Positions 13,542 through 20,088 of a stretch of DNA of 30,135 nucleotides are shown in pieces. The stretch comes from a virus. The notes under the pieces are model-generated. The model ran no database searches, was not told the DNA's origin, and saw only the letters and a list, made by a program, of their open reading frames with translations. Within the stretch, counting starts at the first letter, position 1; each line of letters opens with the position of its first letter. Made by a program: the position numbers and the translations under genes. The DNA lies in the IMG/VR virus record IMGVR_UViG_3300033571_003447, positions 1 to 30,135 of that record; one strand, given 5' to 3'.

Positions 13542-13556
13542 CACTGTCCGACAGTG
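13542..13556. promoter_or_regulatory. 15-bp palindrome, operator-like
   Basis: CACTGTC and GACAGTG flank a single central C in the leader of the first leftward gene, about 60 bases upstream of its ATG. This is the symmetry of a dimeric repressor or activator site. The half-site spacing does not match the Enterobacteria LexA box. I see no clear minus-strand -35/-10 next to it. Confidence 0.5.
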
Positions 13557-13832
13557 TGCACATTAGGACAAACCCTAGGTATTGGTAACTTTACAATTCT
13601 TTACACTAGACCGATTTAAACGGCCTTGGAGCGATTATTTTGATTTAGGCCACTACACCCTTGACAAAAGATATTAACACCACAAGTAGTAGTTATCCAC
13701 AATCTTGGGTCTTATATAAGACTATAACCTGTGGATAAGTGATACATCATAGGGTATACTTGTCCACACCCTTGGATAACTTGTGGATAACTTTGTATGA
13801 AACTTTAATGAGAATCGTTATCGTTTGCTAGT

Positions 13833-13883
13833 GGTTCTCAGGTGTTACTTGTGCTAAATGATAGAGATTCTCAAGTGGTACTC
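13833..13883 (+). repeat. Imperfect 18-bp direct repeats (iteron-like)
   Basis: Copies at 13833-13850 and 13866-13883 agree at 14 of 18 positions (core TTCTCA-GTG-TACT). They lie 33 bases apart, about three helical turns. An inverted pair, GTGCTAAATGA (13851) and TCATTAGCAC (13882), overlaps them, and TCATTAGCACC recurs at 13988-13998. They sit between DnaA boxes, so an origin-binding role is plausible. Confidence 0.5.
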
Positions 13884-14105
13884 ATTAGCACCTACAACGA
13901 TCTCCCCACTGAAGTTTTCCACAGTTTACCCACAGACACTAAAGACCTACAGTGGACATCCTGTGGATAACTTTACTGACTAGTGAGTCATTAGCACCAT
14001 ATAAGTGCATGCTTATATAAGTAGTTGCTTATATGTTCTTGTGAGTGAGTGCTCACTAGGGGGGAGGGTCGCTTGAGTGAACGTTATTGTTGCTGTAGCC
14101 TCTAA

Positions 14106-14164
14106 AGCACACAAAAAAGTAAAACTAAGAAAACCAAGAGCACACAAAAAAGTAAAACTAAGAA
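14106..14164 (+). repeat. Perfect 26-bp direct repeat, A-rich
   Basis: Two identical 26-base copies at 14106-14131 and 14139-14164 share the core ACAAAAAAGTAAAACTAAG and are separated by seven bases (33-base period). A third, shorter piece, ACAAAAAAGT, follows at 14166-14175. The phased A-tracts may bend DNA or form a duplex-unwinding element beside the DnaA boxes. Confidence 0.7.
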
Positions 14165-14331
14165 GACAAAAAAGTCAGGAAAGTTGACTAATAATTGGGG
14201 ACAGAACAGATTATGTTAAGTTATTGAAAACCAAGAAGAAATAGACAATAAAAGCTATTGAGAATGAATTATCAATAAAGGGGAATCCGTGCACCTGAGT
14301 GGGCCTTTAAAGTGAAGTGTTGAAATAGTTG

Positions 14332-14360
14332 TTGACAAACACCAAGAAGTATGATACATT
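14332..14360 (+). promoter_or_regulatory. Sigma70-like promoter for the rightward block
   Basis: A perfect -35 TTGACA (14332-14337) is followed after exactly 17 bases by TACATT (14355-14360). It points toward the terminase and structural genes, whose first start codon is at 14616, leaving a leader of roughly 250 bases. It implies transcription by host RNA polymerase. Confidence 0.65.
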
Positions 14361-14499
14361 TCAGTCCATGATTATAATATTCTTCTAAGTCACTAGGGAT
14401 GAACTAAGAAGTAATAATAAAGTATACTTTAGCGATCTGCTCATGTAGTTCATTAAACCTTCATATACGTAGTTATTAATCGTTAGTCTTGTTACGGTA

Positions 14500-14544
14500 T
14501 TGTTTACATTATTTGTTTACATCAAAACTACATTAAAGTATATA
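14500..14544 (+). promoter_or_regulatory. Second rightward promoter with repeated TTGTTTACAT
   Basis: TTTACA (14516-14521) and TATATA (14539-14544) are separated by 17 bases. The sequence TTGTTTACAT occurs twice (14500-14509 and 14513-14522), a 13-base period that overlaps the -35 and could be a regulator site. It lies 72 bases upstream of the first structural gene. Confidence 0.5.
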
Positions 14545-14615
14545 GGGGTATAGAAGAAAATTATAATTGTTTGTCTAAAATTTAATGTTTTGTCTATCTC
14601 CAAATAAGGATAAAG

Positions 14616-15020
14616 ATGGAAGAAGTGCAGAAACCGAAGAAAAGGGGTCGTCCCCCTAAAAGCGATCTTGTTGCAGTAAAAAACAAGAATCGTGGGGTCA
14701 TGGGGCGTCCCAAGGGCGATACGGCGATTATCAATGAATACAAGCAACGGATGCTTGCTTCGCCCAAGAGTGCCAAGGTGCTTGAAGCTATTTATGATGC
14801 TGCTTTGAATGATGAGCATAAGAACCAAGCAGCGGCGTGGAAATTGATTGTCGATAGGATTGTGCCTGTGTCTGTCTTTGAGCAGAACAAGGGTGGTGGT
14901 GGAACACCTCAGATCAGCATCAATATCAGTGGTTTAAATTCTCCTACGGTTGAGGCTGAGGAAGTGCAGATGGATATTGTGGACGTAGAACCACGAGAGG
15001 TTGAAGATGACAACGCTTAA
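14616..15020 (+). CDS. Probable terminase small subunit
   Basis: A 134-residue protein directly before the large terminase, overlapping it by 14 bases. The N-terminus carries two AT-hook-like basic motifs (KKRGRPPK and GRPKG) able to touch the DNA minor groove. Next comes a helical region (AIINEYKQRMLASP, VLEAIYDAALNDEHKNQAAAWKLI), then a Gly-rich linker and an acidic tail (DVEPREVEDDN). Small terminases bind the packaging site and hand DNA to the large subunit. Sequence identity among small terminases is low, so the call depends mainly on position. AGGA lies five bases before the ATG. Confidence 0.72.
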   Translation: MEEVQKPKKRGRPPKSDLVAVKNKNRGVMGRPKGDTAIINEYKQRMLASPKSAKVLEAIYDAALNDEHKNQAAAWKLIVDRIVPVSVFEQNKGGGGTPQISINISGLNSPTVEAEEVQMDIVDVEPREVEDDNA

Positions 15021-16266
15021 CTTCTCGTTGTTGAAGTGGCAACAGATGGTCTTCAAGGATAAGACACGATTCAAGGTTGTGGCTGCTGGGCGTCGATGTG
15101 GTAAGTCAAGACTATCTGCGGTAAGTTTGTTGATTGAGGCTTTGAACTGTCCTGATGGTTCCAGTGTAATGTATATTGCACCTACGCTCGGGCAGGCCAG
15201 AACGATTATCTGGGACATGCTCCATGAGCTTGGGCGTCCTGTGATTAAGTCTAGCCACGTCAACAATCTGGAGATCACGCTCGTTAATGGTAGGAAGATT
15301 CTTGTACGAGGCGCTGACAACCCTGACAGTCTTCGTGGTGTGTCTTTAACCTTTGTGGTGTTGGACGAATGTGCGTTTATTAAAGAGGATGTATGGCAGA
15401 AGATCATCCGAGCCTCTTTGAGTGACAAGAAGGGTAGAGCACTGTTTATCTCCACCCCTAGTGGGCGTAACTGGTTCTACGATGTATTTAAGTTAGGTCA
15501 AGAGGGTTCAGACGAAGAGTGGAAGTCTTGGCACTTCACGACTCAAGACAACGAGACCATTGACCCAAAAGAGATCGAGAATGCAAAGAAGACTTTGAGC
15601 AGCTTTGCGTTCAAACAGGAATATTTGTCGAGCTTTGATACCGCTGGTGCGGATGTCTTTAAGGAAGAGTGGTTCAAACTTGCAGCCGAGCCTGACTTTG
15701 GTACTTATTTTGTTGCTGTTGACTTGGCTGGTTTTGAGGATGTAGCCAAGAGTGCTGGTAGTACAAAGAAGAAGCTTGATGAGACTGCAATTGCAATAGT
15801 CAAACTGAAAGAAAACGGAGACTGGTGGGTACATAGCATTGAGCACGGTCGGTGGGACATTCGTGAGACTGCGGTAAACATCTTGAAGGTCATCCGAGAC
15901 TTTCAACCAAGTGGGCTAGGTATTGAGCGAGGAGCCTTGAAGAATGCTGTGTTGCCTTATTTAAACGATTTAATGAGGAAGAACAACATCTATGCACATA
16001 TTCATGATCTCACGCACGGTAATAGGAAAAAGGCTGACAGGGTTATCTGGAGTCTTCAAGGGCGTCTGGAGCATGGTCGAATCAGCTTTAATGAAGACCA
16101 AGACTGGGATGAGTTCTTGGATCAACTCATCATGTTCCCTACCGCTGGCGTGCATGATGACTTAGTGGATGCCTTGAGTTACATTGATCAGTTGGCCATA
16201 GCTAACTACAACGTGGACTACGAGGATGAAGATTATGAAGTTTTTGATCCAATTTCTGGGTACTAA
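15007..16266 (+). CDS. Terminase large subunit
   Basis: A 419-residue DNA-packaging motor and nuclease. ATPase: VVAAGRRCGKS (24-34, Walker A), YIAPTLGQAR (Q-motif-like), FVVLDECAF (Walker B Asp120, catalytic Glu121) and FISTPSG coupling motif. Nuclease: FVAVDLAG (Asp239) and DDLVDALSY near the C-terminus, the acidic pair of the RNase H-like fold. This is the usual layout of large terminases. The ATG at 15007 follows GAGG with a six-base spacer. A frame extension two codons upstream uses TTG and is less likely. It is followed without a gap by a small basic protein gene. Confidence 0.95.
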   Translation: MTTLNFSLLKWQQMVFKDKTRFKVVAAGRRCGKSRLSAVSLLIEALNCPDGSSVMYIAPTLGQARTIIWDMLHELGRPVIKSSHVNNLEITLVNGRKILVRGADNPDSLRGVSLTFVVLDECAFIKEDVWQKIIRASLSDKKGRALFISTPSGRNWFYDVFKLGQEGSDEEWKSWHFTTQDNETIDPKEIENAKKTLSSFAFKQEYLSSFDTAGADVFKEEWFKLAAEPDFGTYFVAVDLAGFEDVAKSAGSTKKKLDETAIAIVKLKENGDWWVHSIEHGRWDIRETAVNILKVIRDFQPSGLGIERGALKNAVLPYLNDLMRKNNIYAHIHDLTHGNRKKADRVIWSLQGRLEHGRISFNEDQDWDEFLDQLIMFPTAGVHDDLVDALSYIDQLAIANYNVDYEDEDYEVFDPISGY

Positions 16267-16425
16267 ATGAAACAAGGCTTGTACGCAAACATCAATGCCA
16301 AGAGGCAACGCATCAAGGCTGGTAGTGGCGAGAAGATGCGTAAACCCGGCACTAAAGGGGCTCCTTCGGCGCAAGACTTCAAGGATGCGGCTAAAACCGC
16401 CAAGAAAGTAAAAAAGAATGGCTAA
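16267..16425 (+). CDS. Small basic conserved-type phage protein (52 residues)
   Basis: This starts on the base after the terminase stop and overlaps the portal gene by eight bases. The product, MKQGLYANINAKRQRIKAGS, then GEKMRKPGTKGAPSAQDFKD and AAKTAKKVKKNG, is very basic and without a hydrophobic core. I recall similar peptides of unknown role next to portal or capsid genes in other phages. It could bind DNA or be packaged in the head (inference). Confidence 0.75.
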   Translation: MKQGLYANINAKRQRIKAGSGEKMRKPGTKGAPSAQDFKDAAKTAKKVKKNG

Positions 16426-18682
16426 AGACCCACGACTGGAGCGAGCAGGCGTATCTGGCTATAACAAGCCCAAACGCACTCCTAACCACCCCACCAAGAG
16501 TCACGTTGTTGTGGCCAAGGATGGTGATGAGGTAAAGACCATTCGTTTTGGTCAACAAGGCGTTTCTGGCTCTCCTGAGGGTAGCGCCCGTAACAAATCT
16601 TTCAAAGCACGCCACGCCAAGAACATCGCCAAGGGAAAGATGAGTGCGGCGTATTGGGCAGACAAAGTTAAATGGTGGGACTTAATGGAAAACGAAAAAG
16701 AATACCACAGCACGGAGTTCGATGAGCCTACTGAGTCTGACAAAGAACTGGTAAGCTTTGTATCCGAGCATATCACCCGTTGGCGTGATTATCGTGACGC
16801 TAATTACGCTGATGCTTGGGATGAGTACGAGCGTATCTTCCGTGGTAAGTGGGATGCTTCTGACAAGACCCGTGAGTCGGAGCGTAGCCGTATTATCTCT
16901 CCTGCCACGCAGCAGGCGGTGGAGACCCGCCACGCTGAGATCATGGAAGCAATCTTTGGTCAAGGGGACTACTTCGACATCAAGGATGATATCCTTGACT
17001 TGAACGGTAATCCACTTGATATTGAACAGATCAAAGCTCAACTCAAAGAAGACTTTGACAAAGACAAAATCAAGAAAGCTATCGATCAGATCGAGTTGAT
17101 GGCTGAAATCTATGGTACAGGCATTGGTGAGATTGTTGTCAATCCTAAGAAAGAGTATGTCCCTGCCACTATGCCGATTCCCGGCGTTGTAGGCCCTGCT
17201 GCTATTGGGGTGCAGGAGAAGGATCGTATCTCTGTTCAGATCAAGCCTGTGAACCCCCGCAACTTCCTGATTGATCCTAATGCAGACAGCATTGAAGATG
17301 CGATGGGTTGCGCTATTGAGAAGTATGTGTCTATCCACAAGGTTGTTGAGAACATTGAGCGTGGTGTGTATCGCAAAGTTGATATTTCGTCTACTTACGA
17401 TGACACAGAGCTTGAGCCAACTCAAGACCCGCAGAACTTTCAAGATAACAAAGTAAAACTCACGACTTACTATGGTCTTGTGCCTCGTGAGTATTTGGAA
17501 GGCGATGAGGCTGAATATGAAGAGCTATTCCCTGAAGGCTCTGAGGGTGACGAATACTGTAACCTTGTTGAAGCCATTGTCGTTATTGCCAATGACAGTC
17601 AATTGCTGAAAGCTGAAGCCAATCCGTACATGATGAAAGATCGTCCTGTGGTGGCTTATCAAGACGATACCGTTCCCGGACGTTTCTGGGGCCGTGGAAC
17701 CGTTGAGAAGGCTTACAATATGCAAAAGGCTATTGATGGTCAATTGCGTGCTCATATGGACTCTGTGGCCCTTACAACGGCCCCTATGGTGGCGATGGAC
17801 GCTACCCGACTGCCTCGTGGCGCTAAGTTTGAGATTAAGCCCGGTAAAGCTATTTTGACCAACGGAAACCCGTCAGAGATTCTGCAACCGTTTAAGTTTG
17901 GTCAGACAGATGGGACTAACATCCAAACCGCCCAAAACTTTGAGCGTTTGTTGTTGCAAGCCACTGGTACGGTTGATGCCTCTGGTATGCCCACCAACGT
18001 TCCTCGTGATGCTGGTGCTTCAGGGATGTCGATGGTATTGGCTGGGATCATCAAGAAGTACAAACGTACTTTGAGTAACTTCCAAGAAGACTTCCTGATT
18101 CCGTTCATCGAGAAAGCTGCGTTCCGGTATATGCAGTTTGACCCTGAGCGTTATCCTTCAACGGACATGAAGTTTATCCCGACAGCTACGTTGGGCATCA
18201 TGGCTCGTGAGTACGAACAACAGCAATTGATTGCTTTGTTGCAAACGCTAGGCCCTGATACTCCGGTGTTGCCTGTTATCCTCAAAGGTATCTTGCAAAA
18301 CTCTGGTCTCTCCAACCGTGGTGAAATGATTGCTATGTTGGAGCAGATGAGTCAACCGAACCCTGAGCAACAAGCGGCCCAGCAACAGGCTATCCAACTT
18401 GATATGCAGATCAAGCAGGCACAGGCTATGGAAATACAAGCCAAAGCACAGAAAGAGCAGGCAGAGGCTCAAAAGGCCACTATCGAGGCTCAATTACTGC
18501 CTGAGAAGCACCAAGTTGATATTATTCAAGCTGCTGCCACGAACATTGATCGTTCAGATGACTTTGACAAGCGCCTGAAACTGGCTGATCGTATGCTTAA
18601 GGAGCGTGAAATTAACCTCAAAGCAGCCGATATAGCCTCTAATGAGCGTATTGCTGGCTTACAAATGCTAAGAAAACAATAA
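16418..18682 (+). CDS. Portal protein with an extra N-terminal small-protein domain
   Basis: A 754-residue protein. From about residue 90 it reads as a podovirus portal: SEHITRWRDYRDANYADAWDEY, NPRNFLIDPNA, the long central wing/stem region with PVVAYQDDTVPGRFWGRGT, and a Gln/Glu/Ala-rich coiled-coil end (630-754). Portals form the dodecameric DNA gate. Residues 1-88 resemble a separate small basic phage protein (RFGQQGVSGS, KSFKARHAKNIAKGKMSAAYW). An internal ATG at 16685 follows GGTGG, so a 665-residue portal could also be made. The C-terminal barrel region is helical, as in P22-type portals. Confidence 0.85.
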   Translation: MAKDPRLERAGVSGYNKPKRTPNHPTKSHVVVAKDGDEVKTIRFGQQGVSGSPEGSARNKSFKARHAKNIAKGKMSAAYWADKVKWWDLMENEKEYHSTEFDEPTESDKELVSFVSEHITRWRDYRDANYADAWDEYERIFRGKWDASDKTRESERSRIISPATQQAVETRHAEIMEAIFGQGDYFDIKDDILDLNGNPLDIEQIKAQLKEDFDKDKIKKAIDQIELMAEIYGTGIGEIVVNPKKEYVPATMPIPGVVGPAAIGVQEKDRISVQIKPVNPRNFLIDPNADSIEDAMGCAIEKYVSIHKVVENIERGVYRKVDISSTYDDTELEPTQDPQNFQDNKVKLTTYYGLVPREYLEGDEAEYEELFPEGSEGDEYCNLVEAIVVIANDSQLLKAEANPYMMKDRPVVAYQDDTVPGRFWGRGTVEKAYNMQKAIDGQLRAHMDSVALTTAPMVAMDATRLPRGAKFEIKPGKAILTNGNPSEILQPFKFGQTDGTNIQTAQNFERLLLQATGTVDASGMPTNVPRDAGASGMSMVLAGIIKKYKRTLSNFQEDFLIPFIEKAAFRYMQFDPERYPSTDMKFIPTATLGIMAREYEQQQLIALLQTLGPDTPVLPVILKGILQNSGLSNRGEMIAMLEQMSQPNPEQQAAQQQAIQLDMQIKQAQAMEIQAKAQKEQAEAQKATIEAQLLPEKHQVDIIQAAATNIDRSDDFDKRLKLADRMLKEREINLKAADIASNERIAGLQMLRKQ

Positions 18683-18690
18683 CAAAAGTG

Positions 18691-18719
18691 TTGACAACTA
18701 ACATTTTTTATGTTAGTAT
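18691..18719 (+). promoter_or_regulatory. Sigma70-like promoter containing an 8-bp inverted repeat
   Basis: TTGACA (18691-18696), 17 bases, then TAGTAT (18714-18719) lies in the gap after the portal gene. The spacer holds ACTAACAT and ATGTTAGT (18697-18704 and 18710-18717) around five T's, so the second arm covers most of the -10. This looks like an operator or an RNA hairpin embedded in a promoter for the scaffold/capsid genes. Confidence 0.6.
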
Positions 18720-18748
18720 CCACTATCTTTGTTAAATAGGTTCTCCGC

Positions 18749-18994
18749 ATGGATAAAGAACTACAGGAATATTACGAAAACACATTCTCGATGATGTCCA
18801 CAAAAGGTTGGGCTCATCTAATTGAAGATTTTACGATTTTGAGAGAAAAGATCAACGATCTGTCAACTGTCTCGGAGCCAAATGAGTTGTATTTCCGGAA
18901 AGGACAGTTAGACATCCTTGGCCTGATCCTTCAAAGGCGTGAAATGTGTGCTAAAGTTTACGAGGAGCTTACAAATGCCACGGCGGATGTTTGA
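18749..18994 (+). CDS. Hypothetical virion-cluster protein (81 residues)
   Basis: A helical acidic protein: LQEYYENTFSMMSTKGWAHL, IEDFTILREKINDL, LYFRKGQLDILGLILQRREM. The pattern (YYE-F-MMSTKGW, then RKGQLDIL) is, as I remember it, that of a small protein of unknown function found between portal and scaffold genes in podoviruses. It has its own upstream promoter. Its last 20 bases overlap the zinc-ribbon gene. Confidence 0.7.
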   Translation: MDKELQEYYENTFSMMSTKGWAHLIEDFTILREKINDLSTVSEPNELYFRKGQLDILGLILQRREMCAKVYEELTNATADV

Positions 18995-19211
18995 TTTCCT
19001 ATGTGAACAAGGACACGAAAACGAGGCTTTAGTGGATACCGAAGTCTTCCAGATCACCTGTAAGGTGTGTGAAGATCCGGCGAAGCGAACAGTCTCTGCT
19101 CCTAGGACATATTTGGAGCCTTTTAGCGGTGCTTTCCCCGGCGCTTATCACGCTTGGAACCGCAAAAGGGCAGAAAAGATGGCCCAAGAGCGCAAAAAGG
19201 CCGACTCGTAA
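18975..19211 (+). CDS. Zinc-ribbon protein (FmdB-like type)
   Basis: A 78-residue protein beginning MPRRMFDFLCEQGHENEALV with Cys10 and His14, then CKVC (Cys29, Cys32), a four-ligand zinc ribbon. RTVSAPRTYLEPFSGAFPGA follows, then a basic helix (WNRKRAEKMAQERKK). I recall phage proteins with this exact order near capsid genes. The role is unknown. GGAG lies seven bases upstream of the ATG at 18975; an earlier start at 18939 is not favoured. A terminator-like hairpin begins within the last codons. Confidence 0.75.
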   Translation: MPRRMFDFLCEQGHENEALVDTEVFQITCKVCEDPAKRTVSAPRTYLEPFSGAFPGAYHAWNRKRAEKMAQERKKADS

Positions 19212-19235
19212 CTGAAAAACCAGCGAGTCATTTTT
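19203..19235 (+). terminator. Probable rho-independent terminator after the zinc-ribbon gene
   Basis: GACTCG (19203-19208) pairs with CGAGTC (19224-19229), with an inner CTG/CAG pair closing an AAAAAC loop and the TAA stop codon bulged out. ATTTTT follows. It could cut back transcription before scaffold and capsid, or protect the mRNA. Confidence 0.65.
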
Positions 19236-19277
19236 AAAACATCCTAGAACCGTTTATACGGCAGGAAAGAGGTAGGT

Positions 19278-20057
19278 ATGGCACTTATTGACAGCGTAAA
19301 CGACGATTCTACTAGCGAAATAGACGCAGAAGAACAGAAACAAGCCGAAGCAACCGAACAGGCTGAGGCACAACCTGATAAACCGAGGGTTCCTTCCAAA
19401 TACGAAGGCAAAACAGTCGATGAAATCATCCAGATGCATCAAGAAGCTGAAAAGCTTATTGGTCGTCAGGCACAAGAGGTTGGTGAAGTTCGACGACTTG
19501 CAGATCAGCTATTAAAACAGAATCTTGCCGCTAAACAAGCAACGCCTGCACCAGAAAAACAAGAGATTGATTTTTTTGAAGACCCTCAAAAGGCCATCGA
19601 AAAAGCAGTGTCGAATCATCCGTCTGTTTTGGCTGCCCAACAAGCAGCGATGCAGATGAAGGCGATGCAGACGCAACAGCAATTGGCAGCTAAACACCCT
19701 GATTTTACTCAGGTGGTTACTGATCCTGAATTCCAGCAATGGGTTAAGGGTTCTCCAATTCGGTTGAACATGTTTGCCTTGGCTGATAGCCAGTATGATT
19801 TTGCTTCTGCCGATGAGCTTCTGAGCACTTTCAAACAGATTCGTTCAGCAAAGGCACAACAAACCGCTGATGCTGGCGATAAAGTGTTGAAAAAGAACCT
19901 ACAAGCTGCCGCAGTAGATGTTGGCGGTACAGGTGAATCTTCTAAGAAAGTCTATCGTCGTGCCGACCTCATCCGGCTCAAGATGACTGATCCCGCCCGT
20001 TATGAGGCGCTCCAGCCTGAAATTATGGCTGCGAATGCTGAGGGCAGGGTCAAATAA
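19278..20057 (+). CDS. Scaffolding protein, probable
   Basis: A 259-residue acidic, helical protein directly before the major capsid gene. The N-terminal 40 residues are Glu/Ala/Gln-rich and probably disordered. A KYEGKTVDEIIQMHQEAEKL helix starts a long coiled-coil region (EVGEVRRLADQLLKQ). Near the middle is a HPDFTQVVTDPEFQQWV segment, and the basic C-terminus (KKVYRRADLIRLKMTDPARY) is typical of scaffolds that contact coat protein. Internal scaffolds guide capsid assembly and then leave. The position and composition are persuasive, but there is no enzymatic motif to confirm it. Confidence 0.82.
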   Translation: MALIDSVNDDSTSEIDAEEQKQAEATEQAEAQPDKPRVPSKYEGKTVDEIIQMHQEAEKLIGRQAQEVGEVRRLADQLLKQNLAAKQATPAPEKQEIDFFEDPQKAIEKAVSNHPSVLAAQQAAMQMKAMQTQQQLAAKHPDFTQVVTDPEFQQWVKGSPIRLNMFALADSQYDFASADELLSTFKQIRSAKAQQTADAGDKVLKKNLQAAAVDVGGTGESSKKVYRRADLIRLKMTDPARYEALQPEIMAANAEGRVK

Positions 20058-20088
20058 TTCAATTTAAACAATTCAAGGAGTTTCAAAA

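Larger units (their letters stand above)
13564..14331. other. Gene-free control region and putative replication origin with DnaA boxes
   Basis: No convincing gene is present between the leftward and rightward blocks. Four exact DnaA boxes (TTATCCACA) lie at 13693-13701 (+), 13730-13738 (-), 13782-13790 (-) and 13962-13970 (-), with a one-mismatch copy TTTTCCACA at 13915-13923 (+). Also present are palindromes CTTATATAAG at 13711-13720 and 14012-14021 and a stem ATATAAG/CTTATAT at 13999-14018. AT-rich DNA follows from about 14100. Four exact nine-mers in under 300 bases is far above chance. This is the layout of a DnaA-dependent origin; initiation itself is inferred. Confidence 0.75.

Noticed and set aside
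13398-13619. A rightward 73-residue frame opposite the first leftward gene
   Set aside because: It is antisense to the cysteine-protease-like gene and its leader. It has no ribosome site and no recognisable protein features.
13661-13689. TTGACA at 13661 as a rightward promoter
   Set aside because: No acceptable -10 sequence is found 16-18 bases downstream.
14032-14180. Possible tRNA or structured RNA in the control region
   Set aside because: No cloverleaf, T-loop or anticodon arm could be found. The structure seen is short inverted repeats and A-tracts.
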